64,000 nucleotides of DNA from the NCBI RefSeq assembly GCF_000336875.1, contig NZ_AOJK01000021.1, positions 37,558 to 101,557 on the forward strand. Reading direction: 5' to 3'. Positions 33,318 through 41,522 of this stretch are shown piece after piece (position 1 is the stretch's first letter; every line of letters starts with the position of its first letter). The DNA is from Halorubrum californiense DSM 19288 (GTDB lineage: Archaea; Halobacteriota; Halobacteria; Halobacteriales; Haloferacaceae). The notes under the pieces were generated by a model. That model had not been told where the DNA came from. It did no database searches and saw only the letters and a list, made by a program, of their open reading frames with translations. Position numbers and translations under genes: made by a program.

Positions 33318-34976
33318 ATGAGCGACGAGACCCGCGTCGAGTGGCGCGACTGGGGCCCCGAGGCGTTCGCCGAGGCCGACGAGCGCGACCGCCCGGTGCT
33401 GCTCTCGCTGTCGGCCACCTGGTGCGAGGGCTGTCACGAGATGGACGCGATCACCTACGCCGAGCCGCGGATCGCGGCCAACGTCAACGAGGGGTTCGTC
33501 CCCGTCCGCGTCGACGTCGACCGCCACCCGCGGGTGCGCGAGCGGTACAACATGGGCGGGTTCCCCACGACCGCCTTCCTCACGTCCGAGGGGAAGCTGC
33601 TGACCGGCGCGGGCTACCTCGACGTCGACGGGATGCGGCAGGTCCTCGAATCGGTCCGGGAGATGTGGGCCGACAAGGGCCGCGCGGCCGGCCGTGTCCC
33701 CCGCGCGCTCGACGCGGACCTGCCGCCCCGCGGCGAACTGACCGACGAGATAGAGAGCCACCTGGCCGGCCAGCTGGAGGCGAAGTCCGACGACGAGTAC
33801 GCCGGCTGGGGGACGGACGCGAAGTTCCCGCTCCCGCGGACCGTCGAGTTCGCGCTGAAGCGCGACCGGAACCGCGCGCTCCGGACGCTCGACGCGGTCC
33901 GCGACCACCTCGCGGACGACGTCGACGGCGGCTTCTTCCGCTACGCGGGGACCCGCGACTGGGGGGACGTCGCCTACGAGAAGCCGCTCGACACGAACGC
34001 CGCCGTGACCCGCGCGTTCGCGAACGCCTTCCTCTACACCGGCGACGAGGCGTACCTCGACCCCGCGCTCGACGCCGTCGGCTTCCTCACCGACGACCTC
34101 TGGACCGGCTACGGCGTCGGCGGGAGCCTCGGCCCCGGGCTCGGCCGCGCCTACTACGCCGCGCCCGCCGCGGATCGCGCCGACCTCGACGAGCCGCGCC
34201 GCGACCTGACGGCGTTCGCCGGCGGCAACGCGCTCGCCGCGGACGCGCTGTTCGCGGTGGCCGCCTACACCGACGACGAGCGCGCCCGCGAGTACGCGGA
34301 CCGGATCCTCGACGGCCTCGAACGCGACCTGATCGACGCCGAGAGCGGCGCGGTGACCCACTACCGCGGCAGCGACGAGGCCGGCGAGACCGACCTGCTG
34401 GAGGACGCCGCCCGCGTCGTCGGGGCGTACGTCCGCGCCGCCGGGGTGCGCGGCGAGGGCGCCGACGTCGCCCGCGCGGTCGCGGACCGGGCGATCGACC
34501 GGCTTCACGTCGACGGGTCGTTCGTCGACGGGCCGCGCTCGGGCCCGGGGCTGCTCGACCGGTCGTTCCGCCCGCTCGACGCCAACGTCGAGATGGCGTC
34601 GTCCCTGCTCGACTTGGCGGCGCTCACCGGCGACGAGCGCTACCGCGAAGTCGCCCGGGAGACCGCCGAGGCGTTCGCCGGCGCCACCGAGCGGCTGAGC
34701 GTTCAGGTCGCCGACTACGGAAGCCTCGCGGGGCGACTCCGACGCGAGACGACCGTCGTCGCGGTCGGGACCGAACCCGGGAGCGACCTCCACCGCGCCG
34801 CGTGGCGGGTCGCGGACCACGAGAAGGTGATCGCGCCGAACGCCCACGAGGCCGACGCGCCCGCGCCGCGGACGGTCCCGGAGGGGACCGCTGTCGTCCT
34901 CGCGGGCGACGAGGCCTCCGAGACCGCGGAAACGCCCGACGAGTTGATGGACCGCGTCGGCGACGTCATGGCCTGA
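33318..34976 (+). CDS. YyaL/spermatogenesis-associated protein 20-like thioredoxin protein (DUF255)
   Basis: A 552-residue protein. The N-terminal thioredoxin-like domain has CEGCHEMD (Cys36, Cys39) and GGFPTTAFL. The remainder is an alpha/alpha-barrel like those of glycoside hydrolases (FFRYAGTRDWG, KPLDTNAAVTRAF). Family proteins are about 550-750 residues; this is a short version typical of haloarchaea. The function is not firmly known; redox or sugar-related roles have been suggested for the family. Confidence 0.82.
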   Translation: MSDETRVEWRDWGPEAFAEADERDRPVLLSLSATWCEGCHEMDAITYAEPRIAANVNEGFVPVRVDVDRHPRVRERYNMGGFPTTAFLTSEGKLLTGAGYLDVDGMRQVLESVREMWADKGRAAGRVPRALDADLPPRGELTDEIESHLAGQLEAKSDDEYAGWGTDAKFPLPRTVEFALKRDRNRALRTLDAVRDHLADDVDGGFFRYAGTRDWGDVAYEKPLDTNAAVTRAFANAFLYTGDEAYLDPALDAVGFLTDDLWTGYGVGGSLGPGLGRAYYAAPAADRADLDEPRRDLTAFAGGNALAADALFAVAAYTDDERAREYADRILDGLERDLIDAESGAVTHYRGSDEAGETDLLEDAARVVGAYVRAAGVRGEGADVARAVADRAIDRLHVDGSFVDGPRSGPGLLDRSFRPLDANVEMASSLLDLAALTGDERYREVARETAEAFAGATERLSVQVADYGSLAGRLRRETTVVAVGTEPGSDLHRAAWRVADHEKVIAPNAHEADAPAPRTVPEGTAVVLAGDEASETAETPDELMDRVGDVMA

Positions 34977-35069
34977 CAAACGAGCCCGCCCCGGACGACA
35001 TGGCGGCGGAATCGTTCTCACGCCGCCGGTCGGTCGCGGCGCCGACACGAATCGTAAACAGGCGACGCG

Positions 35070-35076
35070 TTTATAC
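35070..35076 (+). promoter_or_regulatory. TATA box of the TrmB-family gene
   Basis: TTTATAC centred about 27 bases before ATG 35099; a leaderless transcript is expected. Confidence 0.55.
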
Positions 35077-35098
35077 GGGTGCCGCGGCATCCCCGGGT

Positions 35099-35905
35099 AT
35101 GGCATCTCTCCGCGATTTGGGGCTCTCCGAGTACGAGGGCCGGGCGTACCGGGCGCTCCTCCGGACCGGGCCGACGACGGCGAAGGACCTCTCGCGGGCC
35201 AGCGAGGTCCCGATGGGGCGGATCTACGACGTGCTCAACAGCCTGGAGCAGCACAACCTCGTCCGCAGTCAGGCCGCGAGTCGGCCGAAGAAGTACGTCG
35301 CGGTCGAGCCGGACGCCGCGCTCGACCGCCTCCTCGATGAGAAGAAACAGGAGCTACAGACGCAGGCCGAGCAGTACGAGTCGGTCGTCGACGAGCTCTC
35401 GACCGAACTCGACGCCGGCGAGCCGGTCGACGGCCAGTTCTGGACCGCGGCGGTCGGCGCCGAGGAGGCGACGGACCTCCTCTTAGAGCGGATCGCCGCC
35501 GCGGAGCGCCGGGTCGTCGTGGTCGCCGGGGCGCCCGCGACCGGCTTCGACCTCGGGACGATCGGCGAGCGCGTGACCGCCGAGCTGGAGGCCGCGCTCG
35601 ACCGCGGCGTGGAGATCCGGGTGCTCTTGTCGCCGGAGACGGTCGACGAGCTCCCGCGGAGCGTCGGTCGCCGGTACACCGCGGAGCTGGCGGACATGGA
35701 GGGGTTCGAGGTCCGGACGTCGCCGAACGTGGACGGGACGTTCAACGTGTTCGACGAGATCGAGGTGTGTATCGAGGTGCCGCACCCCTTGTCGGCGGAC
35801 GAGCCGTTCGCGATGATCGACGTGAAGGACATCGAGTTCGCGACGAGCGTGAAAGACCAGTTCGAGCCGCGCTGGGCGGAGGCGGAGCCGCTGACGTTCG
35901 GGTAA
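35099..35905 (+). CDS. TrmB-family transcription regulator
   Basis: A 268-residue regulator. The N-terminal winged helix (LGLSEYEGRAYRALL, ASEVPMGRIYDVLNSLEQ) is followed by a coiled-coil (about 80-105) and a C-terminal PLD-like effector domain, the TrmB plan. TrmB proteins sense sugars or other metabolites and control metabolic operons. The upstream neighbour is the DUF255 gene and no sugar transport genes are near, so its targets are unknown. Confidence 0.85.
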   Translation: MASLRDLGLSEYEGRAYRALLRTGPTTAKDLSRASEVPMGRIYDVLNSLEQHNLVRSQAASRPKKYVAVEPDAALDRLLDEKKQELQTQAEQYESVVDELSTELDAGEPVDGQFWTAAVGAEEATDLLLERIAAAERRVVVVAGAPATGFDLGTIGERVTAELEAALDRGVEIRVLLSPETVDELPRSVGRRYTAELADMEGFEVRTSPNVDGTFNVFDEIEVCIEVPHPLSADEPFAMIDVKDIEFATSVKDQFEPRWAEAEPLTFG

Positions 35906-35920
35906 CCCGCTGGCGACGAC

Positions 35921-36220
35921 AGTTTATGAACAGCGGTGTGGCGGCGCGTGCCGATGAGCGCCCGAAGGGCGCGAATCGCACGCGCGAGGGACGCCGCGAG
36001 CGCCCGAAGGGCGTGAGCGGCGAGGCTGGGGAGGCGAGAGGTGCGGTTGCGGTGCTGTGCGAGGCGGGACTCAAAGGGGCAGCCGCGAGGCGGGCGCAGG
36101 CGAAGTAAGGACCGCAGGGAGGGAGTGAGCGAAGCGAGCGACCGACTGAGGACCGCAGCGAGCGTGCGCCCGCCTCGTGGCTGGGGCTTTGGAGAGGTTC
36201 TCCGTCGATCTTCGGTCAAC
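35921..36220 (+). repeat. Structured non-coding repeat, copy B
   Basis: Same element as 15156-15440 but in the opposite orientation. The head has GTTTATGAAC, a possible TATA box. Helices: 35946-35983 (GCGTGCCGAT with ATCGCACGC, enclosing GCGCCCGAAGGGCGC), 35993-36021 (GCCGC with GCGGC), and a 19-base long-range stem 36080-36098 with 36165-36183 that has a single G-U pair. It ends with GGCTGGGGCTTTGG and GTCGATC. Compared with copy A the helices differ in sequence but stay paired. Confidence 0.7.
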
Positions 36221-36346
36221 TGTTTATAACCGAGCGGCTGGGGCTTTGGAAGTGTTCGCTGTCGATCTGCGGTCAGTCGATTACGGACAACCGACGACAA
36301 CGCCCGAATTCATTTAAAAAGCCCAGGCGACGGCCGCTCCGCGCAC
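36221..36346. repeat. Second copy of the repeat tail, then spacer
   Basis: At 36236-36278 the tail GGCTGGGGCTTTGG...GTTCGCTGTCGATC...CGGTCA occurs again, one unit after its first copy (about 36180-36218). TTTATAAC (36223-36230) lies between them. The remainder up to the mptA stop holds an AT-rich CATTTAAAAAG (36311-36321), which could act as terminator. Confidence 0.55.
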
Positions 36347-37273
36347 TTATCGGTCGAGTTCGCCGCGCAGGTCACCCAGCCGGACCTCGCGCTCGGCGTG
36401 GGCGTTGTGCTGGTGGATCGACTCGTCGTTCGACTGCTTCATGTGGATCACGGCGTCGTCCGAGAGGTGCGGGAACTCCTCGACGGTGCCCTCGGCGAGC
36501 GCGCGGACGCAGTCCTCGACGAACTTCGCGTCGGCGTGGGCCTCGTAGGTCATGTGGTCCTCGTCCGGGCGCTTCGCCATGTTGTAGATCCGCGCGCTCA
36601 TCGAGTCGCGGGCGACGTCGATCACGTCCCGGAGGTCGACGTCCGGGTGGCCGTCGGTCGTGATCGTCAGCGTCGCGTGGCCGCGCTGGGAGTGGCCCGG
36701 CTGCGGCACGGCGTCGAGGAACTCCTCGGTCGTCTCCTCGTCGACGCCGAGCTGGGCGAGCTTGTCGCGGGCCCGCGACTCGCTCATCCCCTGCGAGCAG
36801 GGGCAAACGGTCATTCCCGTCACTTCGGCGCCGATCTCCTCGCGGGTCCCCTCCTCGGTGGCGGTCGCGCTGGCGACGATGGTCGCCGTGCTCTGCGTCT
36901 CGATGCCGGACGCCGGGGTGTCCTCGCGGGTGACCAGCTCCGCCGTCATCGACACCTCGGCGGTGGTGGTGTAGTCGTGCTTCTCGAGGAGGCGCTCTGC
37001 GGCGTCGCCGCAGACGTCCTCGACGCGGTACGCCTCCTCGCGGGTGATGTCTTCGAGGATCTCGTCGACCGTCGCGAGGTTCCGCGACATGTCGATCCCC
37101 TTGCGGCCGCTCGGAAGGTCGACGAACACCTCGAACTCCGCCATGAGGACGATGGGGCGTTTGTCGCCGCGGGCCAGCTTGACGAGCTTCTCCACGCCGG
37201 TGACGCCGACCTGTGAGAGCCCGACGGTAACGTCGGGGGACGACGCCTGTACGTCCGGCAGCTGATGGCTCAT
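36347..37273 (-). CDS. mptA: GTP cyclohydrolase MptA (FolE2 family)
   Basis: A 308-residue archaeal type IB GTP cyclohydrolase, first step of the pterin cofactor route, also supplying tRNA archaeosine in haloarchaea. The metal/active-site segment is [12 protein letters not shown], with PGHSQRGHA and the C-terminal [16 protein letters not shown] 37273 gives the usual MSHQLPDVQ start. A small hairpin CCCTTTC-GG-AAGGGG lies upstream at about 37301-37318. Confidence 0.9.
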   Translation of the reverse strand: MSHQLPDVQASSPDVTVGLSQVGVTGVEKLVKLARGDKRPIVLMAEFEVFVDLPSGRKGIDMSRNLATVDEILEDITREEAYRVEDVCGDAAERLLEKHDYTTTAEVSMTAELVTREDTPASGIETQSTATIVASATATEEGTREEIGAEVTGMTVCPCSQGMSESRARDKLAQLGVDEETTEEFLDAVPQPGHSQRGHATLTITTDGHPDVDLRDVIDVARDSMSARIYNMAKRPDEDHMTYEAHADAKFVEDCVRALAEGTVEEFPHLSDDAVIHMKQSNDESIHQHNAHAEREVRLGDLRGELDR

Positions 37274-37475
37274 TACGAATACGATAGGGACTCCCGGGAT
37301 TAGCCCTTTCGGAAGGGGGAGCTTCGTCTGGTAGTCGCGCGCGTGCGAGTCGGCCGCGCGCGGCGAGCCACGGGGACGGAGCAGAACCCCAGCCCGCCGC
37401 GTGTGTGAGGGCTCCACGCCCCGCGGGCCGTAACGCACGATTTATAACGGCGGCAGCGGAAGGTGTCCCAAGACC

Positions 37476-37769
37476 ATGCCGAGTTCCAATGGGCCGCAGA
37501 AAGCGACTCGCGACAAGCTCTCGAACAAACCCCGCAACCGCGGCACCTCCCCGCCGCAGCGAGCGATCCAGGAGTTCGACGAGGGGTCGCAGGTCCACCT
37601 CAAGATCGACCCGAGCGTCCCTAACGGCCGCTTCCACCCGCGCTTCGACGGCCGGACCGGCACCGTCGTCGGCAAGCAGGGCTCCGCGTTCAAAGTCGAG
37701 ATCCCGGACGGCGGCAAGACGAAGACCCTCATCGTCACCGCCGCCCACATGCGGGCGCAGCAGAACTGA
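37476..37769 (+). CDS. rpl21e: Ribosomal protein L21e
   Basis: A 97-residue ribosomal protein of the large subunit: [15 protein letters not shown] basic start, then the SH3-like barrel ([23 protein letters not shown]). It leads the conserved archaeal row L21e-RpoF-DUF655-KsgA-HemK. ATG lies about 30 bases after ATTTATAACG (37439-37448), a good TATA box. Confidence 0.95.
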   Translation: MPSSNGPQKATRDKLSNKPRNRGTSPPQRAIQEFDEGSQVHLKIDPSVPNGRFHPRFDGRTGTVVGKQGSAFKVEIPDGGKTKTLIVTAAHMRAQQN

Positions 37770-37770
37770 G

Positions 37771-38127
37771 ATGACGATCTTCAAAGAGAAGCTCGACGAG
37801 GAGTACGTCACCACCTCCGAGGCGAAGGAGATCCTCGTGGAGATCGAAGACGAGCGCGCGGCCGACGAGGACCGCGACCTCCGCTACGAGCTGGCTCGCG
37901 CGATCGAGCACGTCAACCGGTTCGCGGACCTCGACGCCGACGAGTCCCGCGAGCTCGTCGAGGAGTTGGCCGACCTCGACCAGATCGACGTGCCGACCGC
38001 CGTGAAGATCACCGATCTGCTCCCCGAGGACCGCACGGAGCTCCGCTCGGTGTTCGCCCAGGAGCGCTACTCGCTCGACGGCGAGGAGCTCGACGAGATT
38101 CTCAACGTCGTCGCGAAGTACGCCTGA
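37771..38127 (+). CDS. rpoF: RNA polymerase subunit F (Rpb4)
   Basis: A 118-residue Rpb4 homologue that forms the polymerase stalk with subunit [23 protein letters not shown] and the C-terminal HRDC-like LDGEELDEILNVVAKY are typical. It starts two bases after the L21e stop, so is co-transcribed. Confidence 0.92.
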   Translation: MTIFKEKLDEEYVTTSEAKEILVEIEDERAADEDRDLRYELARAIEHVNRFADLDADESRELVEELADLDQIDVPTAVKITDLLPEDRTELRSVFAQERYSLDGEELDEILNVVAKYA

Positions 38128-38226
38128 ACGCGGGTTCGTCCGGCCCGGCGGGGCGGTTCGCCGACGCGTTTTCTTAGATTTCCGCCCGCAGAGCGCCCCG
38201 TACGGACTAGCCCCGCGCCCGCGACC

Positions 38227-38958
38227 TCACCGCTCCCGACCGGCCTCGACGGCGATCGTCCCGAAGACGCGTCGCTCGCGCTCGCGGACTGCGGCCCGGT
38301 CGTCGAGCGCGCGCCGCGCCGCGGCGGTCCGCTCCCTCAGCGTCCCGAGCGGGTCGTCGCTCCGCGCGTCGAACAGTCGCCCGTTGAGCCGCACGAACGC
38401 CCGGAGCGCCGCGTTCGCCGCTCGGTTTCCCTCCGGGACGAACGCCGCGAGGACGACGGCGTCCGCGAGGTCGCACCAGCGGCTCACGACCCGGTACGGG
38501 TCGGCGAACAGCGACGTGACGAACGTCGCGAGGACGCCGTCCGCGGCCGCGACCGGCGGGCGCTCGGCATCGGCCTCGACGAGCGAGACGTTCTCCCAGC
38601 CGCGCCGCTCGACGAGCCCCGCCGCGCGGTCGAGCATCTGCGGCGAGACGTCGACGCCGACGACGCGCCCGTTCCGGCCGACGGCGTCGCGGAGCGCGGG
38701 GAGGTTCACCCCCGGTCCGCAGCCGAACTCGACGACCGTGTCGCCCGGGGCGAGGTCGAGTCCACGGACGCAGGCCTCTCGGACGCCGCCGACGGACGCT
38801 GTGGCCCGGGCGAACCAGTCGTAGACGCGGGCCCACGCGTCGTAGCCGCGGCGGATCCGACGCAGCCGACGTGGGTCGGCCGCCGCGGACTCGTCGGCCG
38901 CCCCGGAGCCGTTCCCGTCCGCCGCCGCGGGACCGCCTCCGTCGTCGTCCCGGGTCAC
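38227..38958 (-). CDS. SAM-dependent methyltransferase
   Basis: A 243-residue class I methyltransferase: motif I VVEFGCGPGVNLP, motif II VVGVDVSPQML, acidic VEADAE. An acidic N-tail of 25 residues. It looks most like small-molecule or lipid methyltransferases (UbiE/phospholipid N-methyltransferase type), substrate unknown. Its GTG start overlaps the TGA of the upstream Cys-rich gene (38955-38958), so the two act together. Confidence 0.75.
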   Translation of the reverse strand: MTRDDDGGGPAAADGNGSGAADESAAADPRRLRRIRRGYDAWARVYDWFARATASVGGVREACVRGLDLAPGDTVVEFGCGPGVNLPALRDAVGRNGRVVGVDVSPQMLDRAAGLVERRGWENVSLVEADAERPPVAAADGVLATFVTSLFADPYRVVSRWCDLADAVVLAAFVPEGNRAANAALRAFVRLNGRLFDARSDDPLGTLRERTAAARRALDDRAAVRERERRVFGTIAVEAGRER

Positions 38959-39782
38959 GAGTCGACGCCGACGGCCGCCGGCGGGGTCTTCGGCCACCAC
39001 CGCTCCGGTCCGTCGCGGGCGACGGTCGAGCGACACTGCTCCGAGTCCGTACAGCCCCGCGGCCGCTGGTAGGCGATCCCCCGCTCCGCGAGGTACGTCA
39101 CGTACCCGTCGTCGACGCGGTCCAATTTCTCGTGACACACCCACCGGTCGCCGCACGTTCCGGCCGCGACGTTCCGGTACGGGCAGGTGAACGTCGTCTC
39201 CTCGATGCCCGCCTCGGACGCGGTCTCGTCGATCCGCACGCCGACGGAGCGGTACGCCAGCCGAAGCCGCCGGACGACCGCGCTCGGCGACGACGCGCCG
39301 AGGAACAGCCCGTGTGCGAGCGCGTACCCGAAGTCGTGGAGCAGCCGCTCGCCCCGCGTCAGCGACGCCCGGTCCCCCTCCAGCCGCGACCGGAGGGTGC
39401 CGTACCACTCCGCTATCTCGCGGACGTCGTCGCGCAGCGCCGCCGCCTCCGCGAGCGCCTCCCGCCGCTCGGTCAGGAGCGTCGGGCCGTCGGAGAGGCG
39501 GAACGACGGCACCGCCTCGACGTGTTCGAGCACCCGCTCGCGGAGGCAGTCGCCGTCCGCGTGCGCCGCGGCGCGCCGGCGGAGTTCGGGGTACCACTCC
39601 CGCGTCAGCGCGCCGTACGCGCCGTCGAGGAGGTCGTCGACCCCCCCTGGGTCCGCCGCCCCGGGGTCCGTGTCGCGGCCTGCCTCCCCCGTCTCGCCAC
39701 CATCCGCCCCGCCCGTCTCGGCGGTCGCTCCCGGGAACGCCTCGACGAGTCGCACCACCTCCGCCGGCTCCGGTTTCGCCAT
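38955..39782 (-). CDS. Cysteine-containing protein, unrecognised
   Basis: A 275-residue protein, family not recognised. The first 160 residues are helical and acidic. The last 80 hold a cluster of cysteines: FTCPYRNVAAGTCGDRWVC, then RGCTDSEQC. Five to six Cys in this arrangement could hold a zinc or Fe-S centre. It is coupled by overlap to the methyltransferase gene, and both sit on the opposite strand inside an otherwise conserved translation-gene row. Confidence 0.65.
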   Translation of the reverse strand: MAKPEPAEVVRLVEAFPGATAETGGADGGETGEAGRDTDPGAADPGGVDDLLDGAYGALTREWYPELRRRAAAHADGDCLRERVLEHVEAVPSFRLSDGPTLLTERREALAEAAALRDDVREIAEWYGTLRSRLEGDRASLTRGERLLHDFGYALAHGLFLGASSPSAVVRRLRLAYRSVGVRIDETASEAGIEETTFTCPYRNVAAGTCGDRWVCHEKLDRVDDGYVTYLAERGIAYQRPRGCTDSEQCRSTVARDGPERWWPKTPPAAVGVDS

Positions 39783-39884
39783 GGTATCACGTTACACTCG
39801 ACGCTCTTGAAGCCGCCCGGCGGCGGTCGCGGTCGTCCCGGCCTCGCCAGCGGTTTTTTCACCGCTCGGAGCGTTAAACGATTC

Positions 39885-40535
39885 ATGAACCACGCCGACG
39901 GCGACGGGACGCCGGAGGACGACCGAACGGGCGGTGACGCCGCCGCGGACGCCGGGGAGACGTCGGACGAAGGCGCCGGCGGCGAGGGCGACGACGGCCC
40001 GACCGCCGTCATGCTCGACGTGTTACCCAACGGCCGTCCAGACGACGACCGCCCGCAGTCCCGCAAGTCGCCGGTGGCGTACGGGCTCGGCGCCGACTCG
40101 TTCGCGCTGTACGAGCTGACGCTCGCCGACGAGGCGGACGTCTCGGTCGGCGACCGGGTCGGGGTCGACGGCCCGGACGTCGGACGGTACAAGGAGGTGG
40201 AGTTCGACGACCTCACCCGGAACGCGGCCGCGGAGATCGAGTACGCGGCCGAGGCCATCGTCGAGGCCGACGAGGAGCGCTTCGTCGACTTCTACAACGA
40301 GGCGGGACCGATCACCCTCCGGCTCCACCAGCTGAACCTGCTTCCCGGGATCGGCAAGAAACTACGGAACGACCTGCTGGACGAGCGGAAGCGCGGCCCG
40401 TTCGAGAGCTTCGCGGACGTCGAGGAGCGCATCTCCGGGCTCCACCGCCCGCGAGAGGTGATCCTCGAACGGATCGTCGAGGAGATCCGCGAGTCCGACC
40501 TGAAGTACCGAACGTTCGTCGGCCGCGAGGAGTGA
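39885..40535 (+). CDS. DUF655 protein (putative nucleic-acid binding)
   Basis: A 216-residue archaeal protein: an acidic 45-residue tail, an OB-like domain (AVMLDVLPNGRPDD), and a helix-hairpin-helix region (LLPGIGKKLRNDLLDERKRGPFESFADVEERI). DUF655 is found beside ksgA in most archaea; binding to rRNA or DNA is suspected, function unknown. ATG 39885 is about 50 bases before ksgA's operon partners and follows AT-rich GCGTTAAACGATT. Confidence 0.82.
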   Translation: MNHADGDGTPEDDRTGGDAAADAGETSDEGAGGEGDDGPTAVMLDVLPNGRPDDDRPQSRKSPVAYGLGADSFALYELTLADEADVSVGDRVGVDGPDVGRYKEVEFDDLTRNAAAEIEYAAEAIVEADEERFVDFYNEAGPITLRLHQLNLLPGIGKKLRNDLLDERKRGPFESFADVEERISGLHRPREVILERIVEEIRESDLKYRTFVGREE

Positions 40536-40584
40536 GCCGCTCCCGAAACGAGGCTTTTACCCGAACACCGCGTGTACCCCGGCC

Positions 40585-41520
40585 ATGACCGACTCATCGA
40601 CGGGTGAGGGCGCCGCGTACGGGAGCCGCGACCCCGACGCGCTCGCGAGGCGGGCCGGCGCGCGCGCCGACCCCGACCGCGACCAGCACTTCCTCGTCGA
40701 CGACCGGGTCCTCGACCGGATCCCCGGGTATCTCCCCGAGAACGCCGACCGGAGCCATCTCCTCGAGATCGGCGGCGGCGCGGGTGCGCTCACCGACCGG
40801 CTGCTGGCGGCGGCGACCGCCGAGGGCGACGACGAGGCGTCCGCCGCCACCGCCGCACCCGCCGACCCGTCGCCCCGTCGCATCACCGTGATCGAGCGCG
40901 ACGGCGCGTTCGCCGAGTTCCTCCGCGAGGAGTTCGCGACCGCGGTCGCCGACGGCCTCCTCGACGTGGTCGAGGGCGACGCGCTCGACGTCGACCTCCC
41001 GCCCTTCTCGGCCTGCGTCGCTAACCTTCCCTACGGCGTCTCCTCGGAGATCGCCTTCCGCCTGCTCCCCGAGAAGAAGCCGCTCGTGTTGATGTTTCAG
41101 GCGGAGTTCGCCGACCGGATGGTCGCGTCGGCGGGCGAGTCCGAGTACGGCCGGCTCTCGGTGTCGGCGCAGCACTACGCCGACGTGGAGATCGTCGAGC
41201 GCGTCCCGAAGGAGGCGTTCGACCCGCAGCCGGCCGTCGAGAGCGCCGTCGTGCGCTGTACGCCGCGCGACCCCGACTACGTCGTCGGCGACGAGGCGTT
41301 CTTCCTCCGGTTCGTGAAGGCGCTGTTCACTCAGCGGCGCAAGACGGTGCGGAACGCCGTGCGGAACACGGCGCACATCTCCGGGCTCGACGAGCCGGCG
41401 GCCGTCGTCGACGCGGCCGACGAGGAGCTGCTGAGTAGCCGCCCGGGGAAGCTGGAGCCGGCGGCGTTCGCCGCGCTGGCGGAGCTGGCCCGCGAGCGCG
41501 GCGCCCCGACGGAGGCGTGA
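40585..41520 (+). CDS. ksgA: 16S rRNA adenine dimethyltransferase KsgA
   Basis: A 311-residue Rossmann methyltransferase that makes the two adjacent dimethyladenosines near the 3' end of 16S rRNA. QHFLVDDRVLDRI, LLEIGGGAGALTDRLL (SAM), and the catalytic NLPYGVSSEIAF are all present. An insert rich in Ala/Asp (about residues 75-95) separates early strands, normal for haloarchaea. Followed by the MscS gene with a near overlap. Confidence 0.93.
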   Translation: MTDSSTGEGAAYGSRDPDALARRAGARADPDRDQHFLVDDRVLDRIPGYLPENADRSHLLEIGGGAGALTDRLLAAATAEGDDEASAATAAPADPSPRRITVIERDGAFAEFLREEFATAVADGLLDVVEGDALDVDLPPFSACVANLPYGVSSEIAFRLLPEKKPLVLMFQAEFADRMVASAGESEYGRLSVSAQHYADVEIVERVPKEAFDPQPAVESAVVRCTPRDPDYVVGDEAFFLRFVKALFTQRRKTVRNAVRNTAHISGLDEPAAVVDAADEELLSSRPGKLEPAAFAALAELARERGAPTEA

Positions 41521-41522
41521 CG

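Noticed and set aside
37301..37318. Hairpin upstream of mptA as a riboswitch
   Set aside because: A single short CCCTTTC/AAGGGG hairpin without further conserved structure is too little evidence.
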